A stretch of 64,000 bases of DNA from NCBI RefSeq assembly GCF_001757995.1, contig NZ_LXLV01000012.1, positions 1 to 64,000 on the forward strand. Direction: 5' to 3'. The position numbers and the translations under genes were made by a program. The DNA is from Bacillus mycoides. GTDB lineage: Bacteria; Bacillota; Bacilli; Bacillales; Bacillaceae_G. A model generated the notes under the pieces. That model had not been told where the DNA came from. It did not search any database and worked only from the letters and a program-made list of their open reading frames with translations. This document shows positions 1-7,907 of this stretch, in pieces. How positions within the stretch are numbered: the stretch's first letter is position 1; the number at the start of each line of letters is the position of its first letter.

Positions 1-869
1 CATACATCTATCATTATAACTACAAACGATTCCAAAAACGACTCAATCATCGAGCTCCGATCGAATATCGAATTTCGATGGCTGCATAGTCTTTTTTACA
101 GTTGTCTACTTGACGGGGATAAGTCCAGGTCCCGTAAATCAACCTGTTCTTTTTTATCATATGCATGGCTTCTACTCCAGAAAGAATGGATGTAGCTGTG
201 TCAAAACATTTGAACCCTAGCATAGAACGAATTCGCTTCTTTATAAAGCGATGATCTTGTTCTGCTATGTTATTCAAGTACTTTTGTTGTCTAAGTAGCA
301 TACGACCAGGTATGCTTTTTTCTTTTTTCAACTGTTCAATTGCTATAGGATAAGCTGGATTTTTATCGACTGTTATAACACGAGGTTTTGAAACATGAAA
401 AGACTGCAAGGCCTTCTTGAAAAAATGCTTTGCAGCCTTCGGGTCTCTTTTTTTGCTCAGGTGAAAATCGATTGTATTTCCTTTCGAATCAACAGCACGA
501 TACAGGTACATCCATTGACCTTTTACTTTGATATATGTTTCATCGACTCTCCAGGAGTCACTTGTTTGTTTAAGGTGACGTCGGATTCGTTTGTCCAATT
601 CAGGACCGTACTGATGAACCCAACGCATAATCGTTGTATGAGAAATGGATAAGCCCCGTTCCTCCATCATTTCCACTAAATCACGAAAACTGAGGTTGTA
701 CCGTAGGTACCATCTTACCGTTAATAAAATAATATCAGGCTGATAATGCTTCCATTTGAATACATTTTCCTGTTCCATACCAATCACGCACCTTCTTTAG
801 ATTAGTATATCAGTATGTCCAAGATTTGTAGATTGATTGCAATTGTCCTGAAGTTTTTGCACCAGAACC
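1..869 (-). mobile_element. IS6-family insertion sequence, left end outside the window
   Basis: The right terminal repeat is seen as GCACCAGAACC at 859-869; read on the minus strand it begins GGTTCTGGTGCAAA, the typical IS6/IS26/IS240 end. A single IS6-type transposase lies inside, reading away from that end. No matching left end occurs before the transposase stop at 47, so the element runs past position 1. It ends about 230 bp upstream of the DUF871 gene at 1098. IS6 elements move by cointegrate formation and can supply outward promoters, but I see no clear outward promoter here. Confidence 0.85.
47..778 (-). CDS. IS6-family transposase (IS240-like)
   Basis: Intact DDE transposase of about 243 residues, the usual length for the family. 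A short N-terminal helix-turn-helix (ISHTTIMRWVHQYG) precedes the RNase-H-like catalytic core. The triad is visible: Asp in WRVDETYIKV, Asp in ITVDKNPAYP and Glu in AEQDHRFIKKR. The product cuts and joins the element's ends during replicative transposition. The ATG at 778 is preferred over a GTG nine bases upstream because the GAAGGTG ribosome site is 10 nt before it and only 1 nt before the GTG. No frameshift or premature stop is seen, so it may still be active. Confidence 0.93.
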   Translation of the reverse strand: MEQENVFKWKHYQPDIILLTVRWYLRYNLSFRDLVEMMEERGLSISHTTIMRWVHQYGPELDKRIRRHLKQTSDSWRVDETYIKVKGQWMYLYRAVDSKGNTIDFHLSKKRDPKAAKHFFKKALQSFHVSKPRVITVDKNPAYPIAIEQLKKEKSIPGRMLLRQQKYLNNIAEQDHRFIKKRIRSMLGFKCFDTATSILSGVEAMHMIKKNRLIYGTWTYPRQVDNCKKDYAAIEIRYSIGAR

Positions 870-1097
870 ACAATTTTTGAGGCGAAAAAACTGACGAATT
901 TGTGGAAAGACTACACAATTTTGAAAAAAAGATGTAAAGTATAGATGTATAGACTAGTAGTTGTTATGAATGATAGAAAATATTTTTTCTTTAAAGAAAG
1001 CGGATTCAAATGGTAGTGGACGAGAAGGGGATACATACTTTTTTACTACATATATTTGAAAAGGTTTACAATATGATGAAGAAAGAGGCATGTACAT
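870..1097 (+). promoter_or_regulatory. Upstream region of the DUF871/PTS locus with a near-consensus cre site
   Basis: No gene is seen between the IS end and 1098. TGAAAAGGTTTACA at 1057-1070 matches the CcpA cre consensus TGWNANCGNTNWCA at 13 of 14 positions; the only difference is C to G in the central CG. It lies 27 bp before the start codon, where CcpA would block transcription. Catabolite repression of a PTS-associated gene is expected, but binding is inferred. Confidence 0.4.
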
Positions 1098-2186
1098 ATG
1101 AGACGATTAGGTATTTCTATTTATCCAGAACATTCGACAGTAGAGGAAGATAAAGAGTATTTAACATTAGCAAGTAAATACGGATTTACACGTGTATTCA
1201 CATGTTTATTATCTGTAGATGGCGAAAAAGAGACAATTATAGAAGAGTTTAAGGAAACGATCTCTCATGCGAATGCATTAGGGTTTCAAGTATTAGTTGA
1301 TATTAGTCCAGCTGTTTTTGAACAACTAGGTATTTCGTATAATGATTTATCGTTCTTCCATGAACTAGGTGCGTACGGTATTCGTTTAGATGTTGGTTTC
1401 TCAGGTTTAGAAGAATCGATTATGACATACAATCCATACGGCTTAAAAATTGAGATTAATATGAGTAACGGTACGAAGTATGTAGATAATATTATGAGTC
1501 ATAGACCAAATCGTGAAAATTTAATTGGTTGTCATAACTTTTATCCGCATCGTTATTCCGGATTATCATACGATCATTTCATTAAATGCTCGAAACAATT
1601 TAAAGATTACGGTATGAGAACAGCTGCTTTTATTTCATCATTCGATGCAACCTATGGACCTTGGCCAGTAACAGAAGGGTTATGTACACTAGAGCAGCAT
1701 CGTGAATTACCGATGACAACACAAGCGAAGCATTTATTTGCGACAGAATTAATTGATGATGTTATTATTGCGAACGCTTATGCATCAGAAGAAGAATTAC
1801 AAGCACTAGGTGCATTAAATAAAGAGAAACAAACATTTGATATAGGACTATATGATACAACAACAGAATTAGAGAGAATTATTGTGTTAGATGAACCGCA
1901 TTTTTATCGCGGAGATGTATCTGAATATATGATTCGTTCTACACAGAGTCGTGTGAAATATAAAACAGAAGAGTTCAAACCGCATAATACGCGCGAAATT
2001 AAGCGCGGTGATCTTTTAATTGATAATGAACAGTATGGTCAATATAAAGGTGAATTACAAATCGCGTTAAAAGATATGGTGAATACAGGAAAAACAAATG
2101 TAGTTGGCCGAGTTGTAGAGGAAGAGATTTTCTTATTAGACTATTTACAAGCATGGGATAAATTTGGATTTACACTAAAGAAATAA
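1098..2186 (+). CDS. DUF871/MupG-family 6-phospho-glycosidase, paralogue 1
   Basis: A 362-residue cytoplasmic protein of the DUF871 (outer-surface-protein/MupG) family: an N-terminal TIM-barrel-like domain (about 1-240; motifs GISIYPEHS, LDVGFSGL, GCHNFYPH) and a small C-terminal beta domain with the family-typical RGDVSEYMIRS and NEQYGQYKGELQI segments. The characterised member, staphylococcal MupG, cleaves 6-phospho-MurNAc-GlcNAc inside the cell. This copy is very similar to the one at 6643-7728 and less so to the one at 32157. It precedes a PRD regulator and a lactose/cellobiose-type PTS, so a phosphorylated disaccharide imported by that PTS is the likely substrate; which one is unknown. 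The ATG follows GAAAGAGG. Confidence 0.85.
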   Translation: MRRLGISIYPEHSTVEEDKEYLTLASKYGFTRVFTCLLSVDGEKETIIEEFKETISHANALGFQVLVDISPAVFEQLGISYNDLSFFHELGAYGIRLDVGFSGLEESIMTYNPYGLKIEINMSNGTKYVDNIMSHRPNRENLIGCHNFYPHRYSGLSYDHFIKCSKQFKDYGMRTAAFISSFDATYGPWPVTEGLCTLEQHRELPMTTQAKHLFATELIDDVIIANAYASEEELQALGALNKEKQTFDIGLYDTTTELERIIVLDEPHFYRGDVSEYMIRSTQSRVKYKTEEFKPHNTREIKRGDLLIDNEQYGQYKGELQIALKDMVNTGKTNVVGRVVEEEIFLLDYLQAWDKFGFTLKK

Positions 2187-2198
2187 TGAAAGCGGGAT

Positions 2199-2270
2199 AA
2201 AGTGAAGCTTTAATCAGTGGGGATTTAGTTCGTCCCCACTGATTATTAGCCCACACCAATCGGGGTAAAA
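2199..2270 (+). repeat. Interspersed structured repeat, copy 1 (short form)
   Basis: Begins AAAGTGAAGCTTTAATCAG and ends ATCGGGGTAAAA. The core is a hairpin (AATCAGTGGGGA at 2212-2223 pairing with TCCCCACTGATT at 2233-2244) followed by the conserved tail ATTAGCCCACACC. Four related copies lie at 38088, 40533, 40692 and 60903 (reverse). It resembles the bcr interspersed repeats of the B. cereus group; I cannot say which numbered family. Confidence 0.75.
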
Positions 2271-2310
2271 GGGAAAAAACTACTGATTTCAGTGGCTTTT
2301 TCCCTTTTAT
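2267..2310 (+). terminator. Hairpin between the first DUF871 gene and the PRD regulator
   Basis: AAAAGGGAAAAA pairs with TTTTTCCCTTTT around ACTGATTTCAGT, giving a long, partly bulged stem ending in TTTTAT. It is likely a terminator or attenuator separating the hydrolase gene from the regulator at 2333. Confidence 0.55.
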
Positions 2311-2332
2311 ATAAAGAGCGAGAGGAAGAGCT

Positions 2333-4273
2333 ATGACAAAAGTGCATCAGCGATTAATTTCCATTTTAGAGGAATTTTTAGAAGAGAAATCGATGTTAAA
2401 TCGAGCTTTTTTAGCGAGCCGTTTACACGTATCAACTAAGACGATTCAAAAGGATATAAAATTATTAAATGATATATTGGAAGAACACGGAGCGAAAATT
2501 GAATCGCAAAGGGGAAATGGGTACGAACTAGAAATTATACAAACTAAGAAGTTTGAAGATTTTTGCGTAAATGTATTTCAAAAGCAGACAGAAAAGATTC
2601 CCACTTCTTATGAAGAAAGAGTAGCGTATATTTTACAACGTATTTTAACGACAGATGGTTATATGAAGCTTTCACAGCTAGCGGAAGAGATTTATGTGAG
2701 TAAATCTACTGTAAACTTAATTATGAAAGATGTTACGGATATTTGTAGTCGCTATGAGTTACAAATTGAAAAAAGACCATATTATGGTATACGTATTGCA
2801 GGAGAAGAATTTAATATTCGTTCTTGTTTATCACAATATGGTTTACCGCGTTATGACCATACGCCGTTTCATGAGAACTATGAGCAGACGGACACATATT
2901 TATCGTTACCTCATATTTCTCTCATTCGCTCAGTTATACTAAAATATATCGAGGGAGGAACGATATATTTATCAGATATAGAAATTGATAATTTAGTAAT
3001 TCATATTGCAATTGCTTTAAAGAGATGCAGGGATGATCATTACATTCAAGCACTGCATGTAGAGAAATCTGAACTTATAATAAAGAAAGAATACAAAATT
3101 GCGAAACAGATTTTAGGGGATTTAGAGGAAGAGTTGAAACTTCAATTTCCAGAAGAAGAAATTTTATATGTGACGATGCATTTATTAAGTACGGCTGTTA
3201 CAGCGAGAGAGTGCTATGAAAATGTGGAAGAGCTATTAGGGAAAGATGTATATGCATTCATGCAGCATATTCTTTTCAAAGTGGCGGAAGAACGGAATCT
3301 TACTTTTTATTATGATGAGGAATTATTATTTGGGTTTGGTGTTCATTTAAAAACATTATTAAACCGTTTGAAATATAAATTAAATACGAGAAATCCTCTT
3401 TTGGCAGAAGTGAAAAAGAATTATCCATATGCTTTTGAAATTGCGGTTCTCGTTGGAGATATGATTGGTGAATATACGGGTGACTCGATTTCAGAAAGTG
3501 AAATTGGTTATATTGCCATTCACTTCGGCGGAGCGATGAGCCGTTTACAGGAAAAGAATCAAAAGAAAAGATGTTTATTAGTTTGTGCGACTGGTCAAGG
3601 AAGCGCACAACTATTGAAATATAAAATTCTATCACAGTTCCGAGATAAATTAGAGGTTGTAGGTATTACAGGCTATTATCAATTGAAGGTAGAAGATCTT
3701 TATAAAGAAAAAATAGATTGTATTATTAGTACGATTCATATACCGAGTGGTTTGCCTGTGCCAGTTATAAAAGTAAATTCAATATTTGATGATAAAGAGA
3801 TTAAGTCAATTGGTCAGCAGTTATTTACGCATGTGAATAGTAGTGTGCAGCAATATATTAAGGAAGATTTGATCTTCTTAAATCGTAGTGCTTCTACGAA
3901 AGAAGAGGTTATCCAGTTTTTATGTGAGAAAGCTGCTGCGAAAAGTTATGTACCTGCAAACTTTTATGCTTCTGTTATGGAAAGAGAGAACACATCTCCT
4001 ACAGCGGTTGGGAATTTAGTTGCGATTCCACATCCGATGCAGTTATTAAGTGAACAAACATTTTTGATGTTTTGTACACTTGATAAAGCGATTGACTGGG
4101 GAGATAAGAAAGTACAAGTTATTATTTTATTTAGTGTGAAGCGCAATAATAATGAAGATTTGCAAAGGCTTTATGATTTTTTATATGATATTATGTCTAG
4201 TCAAAATACGATAGAGAAATTAACTCAGGCTGAAATAATTGAAGATTTCCAAGAGATATTATTATCTTTATAA
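2333..4273 (+). CDS. PRD-containing PTS transcriptional regulator (BglG/MtlR/LicR type)
   Basis: A 646-residue regulator with the full multidomain plan: N-terminal helix-turn-helix (about 8-60), a second Mga-type helix-turn-helix (about 85-140), two PTS regulation domains (about 180-410), a GatB-like EIIB domain with Cys in LLVCATGQGSA (about 415-500), and a C-terminal EIIA-like domain (about 505-646) with His in AIPHPM. Such proteins are DNA-binding activators whose activity is set by phosphorylation from HPr and from the cognate EII proteins. Its position directly before an EIIA-EIIB-EIIC operon makes it the likely activator of that operon. Start ATG follows GAGGAAGAG. A terminator follows at 4285. 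Confidence 0.9.
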   Translation: MTKVHQRLISILEEFLEEKSMLNRAFLASRLHVSTKTIQKDIKLLNDILEEHGAKIESQRGNGYELEIIQTKKFEDFCVNVFQKQTEKIPTSYEERVAYILQRILTTDGYMKLSQLAEEIYVSKSTVNLIMKDVTDICSRYELQIEKRPYYGIRIAGEEFNIRSCLSQYGLPRYDHTPFHENYEQTDTYLSLPHISLIRSVILKYIEGGTIYLSDIEIDNLVIHIAIALKRCRDDHYIQALHVEKSELIIKKEYKIAKQILGDLEEELKLQFPEEEILYVTMHLLSTAVTARECYENVEELLGKDVYAFMQHILFKVAEERNLTFYYDEELLFGFGVHLKTLLNRLKYKLNTRNPLLAEVKKNYPYAFEIAVLVGDMIGEYTGDSISESEIGYIAIHFGGAMSRLQEKNQKKRCLLVCATGQGSAQLLKYKILSQFRDKLEVVGITGYYQLKVEDLYKEKIDCIISTIHIPSGLPVPVIKVNSIFDDKEIKSIGQQLFTHVNSSVQQYIKEDLIFLNRSASTKEEVIQFLCEKAAAKSYVPANFYASVMERENTSPTAVGNLVAIPHPMQLLSEQTFLMFCTLDKAIDWGDKKVQVIILFSVKRNNNEDLQRLYDFLYDIMSSQNTIEKLTQAEIIEDFQEILLSL

Positions 4274-4284
4274 AAAAAGTATAT

Positions 4285-4316
4285 AAAAACTTCCGTTACA
4301 TAACGGAAGTTTTTTA
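4285..4316 (+). terminator. Rho-independent terminator after the PRD regulator
   Basis: AAAAACTTCCGTTA CATAACGGAAGTTTTTT: a 9-10 bp stem with a small loop and a T run. It ends the regulator transcript before the PTS operon, so the operon should have its own promoter in 4317-4370. Confidence 0.85.
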
Positions 4317-4384
4317 TGTTTAATTGTATGCGTTTTCATAATAAGGTAAAAATATAGAAAAAACATAGCTTGGAGGAATTTAAA

Positions 4385-4705
4385 ATGACTGATATGCAAA
4401 CTCCATTTGCGTTAATTTTACATGGTGGCAACGCTAGAAGCGCGGCACTTGAAGCAATTGCTTTTGCAAGACAAGGAGATTTTCAGAATGCGAGTGAAAA
4501 GATGGAACTTGCTAGTGAGGAAATATCATCCGCTCATCGTATTCAAACGGATTTAATTCAAGAGGAAGCAAGAGGCAATCATGCAGAAATAAGTTTATTA
4601 TTAGTGCATGCACAAGATCATTTAATGAATGCCATTACAGTGAAAGAACTTGCTGAGGAATTTATCGCTCTTCATAAACGAGTGGAAGAGAAAGTGACAG
4701 TATAA
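4385..4705 (+). CDS. PTS lactose/cellobiose-family EIIA component
   Basis: A 106-residue all-helical EIIA of the Lac family, which takes phosphate from HPr and passes it to EIIB. The phospho-acceptor His is in VHAQDHLMNA (His75 of the chosen protein). I start at ATG 4385, seven or so bases after TGGAGGAA; a TTG at 4370 would lie inside that ribosome site. The next gene starts two bases after the stop, so EIIA and EIIB are co-translated. The substrate cannot be read from EIIA; the flanking DUF871 hydrolases suggest a disaccharide with a 6-phospho product. Confidence 0.92.
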   Translation: MTDMQTPFALILHGGNARSAALEAIAFARQGDFQNASEKMELASEEISSAHRIQTDLIQEEARGNHAEISLLLVHAQDHLMNAITVKELAEEFIALHKRVEEKVTV

Positions 4706-4706
4706 T

Positions 4707-5012
4707 ATGTACATTTTATTATGTTGTGCAGCAGGCATGTCAACGAGTATGGTTGTAAGAAAAATGCAAGAAGAGGCAAAGAAACAAGGGAAGGATTATA
4801 AAATTAAAGCAGTTGATTCGGAACTTGTGAAACTGGAAATAAAAAATGCTGATGTTGTTTTAATCGGACCACAGGTGAAGTATTTGTTTCCAGCGGTAGA
4901 GTTTCTTGCGAAGTCACACGATATACCAGTTGCAATTATAGAGCAACGAGATTATGGCATGTGTGATGGTGTAAAAGTACTTAAGCAAGCTGAACACTTA
5001 GTTTTAGCGTAA
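4707..5012 (+). CDS. PTS lactose/cellobiose-family EIIB component
   Basis: A 101-residue cytoplasmic EIIB with the classic N-terminal motif ILLCCAAGMSTSMVV; the second Cys (Cys7), next to AAGM, is the expected phosphocysteine. It transfers phosphate from EIIA to the incoming sugar at EIIC. Length and motif match CelA/ChbB-type proteins. It lies two bases after EIIA and 76 bp before EIIC; the short gap contains an AT-rich stretch but no clear terminator. Confidence 0.93.
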   Translation: MYILLCCAAGMSTSMVVRKMQEEAKKQGKDYKIKAVDSELVKLEIKNADVVLIGPQVKYLFPAVEFLAKSHDIPVAIIEQRDYGMCDGVKVLKQAEHLVLA

Positions 5013-5088
5013 TTATATTTTTTTAAATATAAACATTATAATGTTATAACTTTTGTTTTCGCCAGATTGAACATAGGGAGGGTTATCG

Positions 5089-6399
5089 ATGAATGGTTTT
5101 ATGAGTTTTATGGAACAGAAGATTATGCCAACAACGCAAAAGATTGCGGGGCAACGACATTTATTAGCAATTCGGAATGGAGTTATTTCTACATTACCGT
5201 TAACGATTGTCGGGTCATTTTTCGTTATCTTTTTAAATTTACCAATTGATGCATATATGGAGTGGATTGCACCGTTTCGCCATATTTTAGATATTCCATT
5301 CCGATTTACAGTAGGTTTAATGGCTTTATACGCAGCATTTGGGGTAGGGGCCTCACTCGCGAACTTTTATCAGCTCAATCAGTTAAGTGCAGGATTATTA
5401 TCTGTACTCGCCTTTTTACTAGCATCAGTTGAACCTATTCAAATAACAAAAGCTGTACCAGGTGTTATTGATGCAGGAAGATATATTTCAGTAGGGACAT
5501 TAAGTGCTACGTCTTTATTCGGAGCTATTGTGACAGCATTAATTGCAGTTGAAATTTATCATTTCATGATTAAGCATAATATTTCGATTAAATTACCAGA
5601 CAGTGTACCACCAGCAGTTGCAAATTCATTTGCAGCATTAATTCCAACTCTAGTAGTTATTCTTTTATTCTGGGGTATTCGTTACGGTTTGAAATTTGAT
5701 GTAAATACAACGATCACATATTTAATTGCACCATTAAAGTCAGTATTAGTAGGTAATAATTTATTCGGTGGTTTATTAACAGTATTCCTAATCGTATTCT
5801 TCTGGTCGTTCGGTATACATGGCCCAGCGATTTTAGGACCAATCATTCGTCCAATGTGGGATTCAGCAATTCTTGAAAATATGGAAGTATTCACGGCTAC
5901 AGGAAATGCACATCAATTACCAAACTTATTTACAGAGCAATTTATTCAATGGTTCGTATGGATTGGTGGATCAGGCTCAACGTTAGCTTTAGTAATTATG
6001 TTTATGTTCTCTAAATCTAAGTTCCTAAAAGAGTTAGGTAGATTATCATTCGTACCAGGTTTATTCAATATTAACGAGCCAATTATTTTCGGGGCACCAA
6101 TTGTAATGAATCCAATTTTAATTATTCCGTTCGTTATTACACCGTTAGTTACAACGACAGTATCATATTTCGCAGTTGTTTCAGGTATGATTCCGCTCAT
6201 GATGGCGAAGCTGCCATTTACGATGTTAGCGCCAATTGCAGCTATTATTAGTACGGACTGGACAATTATGGCTGGTGTACTTGTACTTGTTAACTTTGTT
6301 ATCTCATTCGTTATTTACTACCCATTCTTCAAAATGTACGAGAAACAACAATTAGCAGGAGAGGAGAAAGTAGAATGCTCGGAGCAATTATCATCTTAA
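5089..6399 (+). CDS. PTS lactose/cellobiose-family EIIC permease
   Basis: A 436-residue integral membrane EIIC with about ten hydrophobic segments, including the family motifs GIHGPAILGPI and NINEPIIFGAPIVMNP, where the NEP(I/V)IFG loop contributes to the sugar site. It imports the sugar and presents it to EIIB. The ATG at 5089 follows AGGGAGGG; an alternative reading from 5067 in another frame is not coding. Its 3' end overlaps the next small gene by 25 bp, so the two are probably translationally coupled. Chitobiose/cellobiose-like beta-linked disaccharides are typical family substrates. Confidence 0.93.
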   Translation: MNGFMSFMEQKIMPTTQKIAGQRHLLAIRNGVISTLPLTIVGSFFVIFLNLPIDAYMEWIAPFRHILDIPFRFTVGLMALYAAFGVGASLANFYQLNQLSAGLLSVLAFLLASVEPIQITKAVPGVIDAGRYISVGTLSATSLFGAIVTALIAVEIYHFMIKHNISIKLPDSVPPAVANSFAALIPTLVVILLFWGIRYGLKFDVNTTITYLIAPLKSVLVGNNLFGGLLTVFLIVFFWSFGIHGPAILGPIIRPMWDSAILENMEVFTATGNAHQLPNLFTEQFIQWFVWIGGSGSTLALVIMFMFSKSKFLKELGRLSFVPGLFNINEPIIFGAPIVMNPILIIPFVITPLVTTTVSYFAVVSGMIPLMMAKLPFTMLAPIAAIISTDWTIMAGVLVLVNFVISFVIYYPFFKMYEKQQLAGEEKVECSEQLSS

Positions 6400-6653
6400 T
6401 TACATTCGTAGCGGGGCAGTGCATTGCTCATTATTCAAAATGGGTACAAAGTAAATCTTTATTAGTGTTACTACTTGTGTCGATATTATTTATCGGGTGT
6501 TCAATGGGAGCTTATGTGGCATTTAGTTTACAATCACCATTCTTTATCATCGTACCAACGATTTTATGTGCAACATGTTTATCTGCAAAATATAGATTTA
6601 CGAGCATGGCATTAATACAACGTGTGAAGGAGATGCAAAAGCATGGAGCGTAA
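6375..6653 (+). CDS. Small three-helix membrane protein in the PTS operon
   Basis: A 92-residue hydrophobic protein with about three membrane segments (roughly 3-18, 26-48 and 54-70) and a basic C-terminal tail. I do not recognise a family. It begins 25 bp inside the EIIC gene and ends 11 bp inside the following DUF871 gene, so it sits between the two by overlap on both sides. This tight packing argues that it is real and belongs to the transport or processing of the same sugar; a role as an accessory of EIIC or as a membrane anchor is inference only. Confidence 0.7.
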   Translation: MLGAIIILITFVAGQCIAHYSKWVQSKSLLVLLLVSILFIGCSMGAYVAFSLQSPFFIIVPTILCATCLSAKYRFTSMALIQRVKEMQKHGA

Positions 6654-7728
6654 ATTAGGAATTTCACTTTATCCAGAGCATTCAACGAAAGAAAAAGATA
6701 TGGCATACATTTCGGCAGCGGCACGTCACGGTTTTTCAAGAATATTCACTTGTTTACTATCTGTTAATCGTCCGAAAGAGGAAATTGTAGCTGAATTTAA
6801 AGAAATTATTAATCACGCAAAAGATAACAATATGGAAGTTATTTTAGATGTAGCTCCAGCTGTATTCGATCAACTTGGTATTAGTTATAGTGATCTATCA
6901 TTCTTCGCAGAGATGGGTGCAGACGGTATTCGTTTAGATGTAGGGTTTGACGGATTAACTGAAGCAAAAATGACGAATAATCCGTACGGTTTAAAAATTG
7001 AGTTAAACGTAAGTAACGATATTGCGTATTTAGAAAATATTCTTTCGCATCAGGCGAATAAATCAGCTTTAATCGGTTGTCACAATTTTTATCCGCAAAA
7101 ATTTACTGGTCTTCCGTACGACTATTTCATTCGCTGTAGTGAGCGTTTTAAAAAGCACGGAATTCGAAGTGCAGCATTTATTACGTCACATGCAGCTGAC
7201 ATTGGTCCGTGGGATATTAATGACGGATTATGTACATTAGAGGAGCATCGTAATCTTCCAATCGAAGTACAAGCGAAGCATTTATGGGCAACAGGGCTAA
7301 TCGATGATGTTATTATCGGAAATGCTTATGCGAGTGAAGAAGAGTTAGAGAAACTAGGAAATTTAAATCGTTACATGTTACAGCTAAAAGTACAATTTGT
7401 AGACGAAGCGACTGAAGTAGAGAAGAGAGCAACACTGCAAGAATTACACGTAAGACGCGGCGACATAACAGAATATATGGTACGTTCTACAGAAGTACGT
7501 AAAAAGTACAAAGACTATGACTTCCCAGTACGCGAAAGTGTACTGCAGGAAAGAGGGCAAGTGGTGATTGGTAATAACCTATTCGGAAAGTATAAAGGTG
7601 AGCTACAAATCATCTTGAAAGAAATGCCGATAGATGAACGGAAAAATATTGTCGGTACAATTGCTGAAGAAGAGTTGTTCTTACTAGATTATGTAGGAGC
7701 TTGGACGCAATTTACTTGTGTGGAATAG
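6643..7728 (+). CDS. DUF871/MupG-family 6-phospho-glycosidase, paralogue 2
   Basis: A 361-residue paralogue of the product of 1098-2186, sharing GISLYPEHS, VFDQLGISY, RLDVGFDGL, NPYGLKIELN, GCHNFYP and GPWDINDGLCTLEEHR. It has the same TIM-barrel plus C-terminal beta domain plan and no signal peptide. It is the last gene of the PTS operon, overlapping the small membrane protein gene by 11 bp. By analogy with MupG it should hydrolyse the 6-phospho-disaccharide delivered by the PTS. Why two close paralogues bracket one PTS is unclear: different linkages or substrates are possible. Confidence 0.87.
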   Translation: MERKLGISLYPEHSTKEKDMAYISAAARHGFSRIFTCLLSVNRPKEEIVAEFKEIINHAKDNNMEVILDVAPAVFDQLGISYSDLSFFAEMGADGIRLDVGFDGLTEAKMTNNPYGLKIELNVSNDIAYLENILSHQANKSALIGCHNFYPQKFTGLPYDYFIRCSERFKKHGIRSAAFITSHAADIGPWDINDGLCTLEEHRNLPIEVQAKHLWATGLIDDVIIGNAYASEEELEKLGNLNRYMLQLKVQFVDEATEVEKRATLQELHVRRGDITEYMVRSTEVRKKYKDYDFPVRESVLQERGQVVIGNNLFGKYKGELQIILKEMPIDERKNIVGTIAEEELFLLDYVGAWTQFTCVE

Positions 7729-7739
7729 GGAAGGGAGGA

Positions 7740-7766
7740 GAGGATGCTATGGCATCCTCTTTTTTC
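7740..7766 (+). terminator. Rho-independent terminator of the PTS operon
   Basis: GAGGATGC TATG GCATCCTC followed by TTTTTT: a perfect 8-bp stem, 11 bp after the DUF871 stop. Confidence 0.9.
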
Positions 7767-7856
7767 TGTTGAAATAGTAGTCTATCGTATATAGAATGCA
7801 AAGGGATAGATTTAACTTGGACGTGGGAGAAGGAGATAGAAAGAATGTAAGAATCA

Positions 7857-7898
7857 TAAAAAAAGAGTCAGCCTCAACGTTGAGACTGACTCTTTTTT
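7857..7898 (-). terminator. Strong hairpin terminator of the SH3-3D gene, usable on both strands
   Basis: AAAAAGAGTCAG-CTCAA pairs with TTGAG-CTGACTCTTTTT, a long stem with one mismatch, flanked by A and T runs. It lies just after the stop of the minus-strand gene ending at 7908. Confidence 0.88.
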
Positions 7899-7907
7899 AT
7901 ATAGTAA

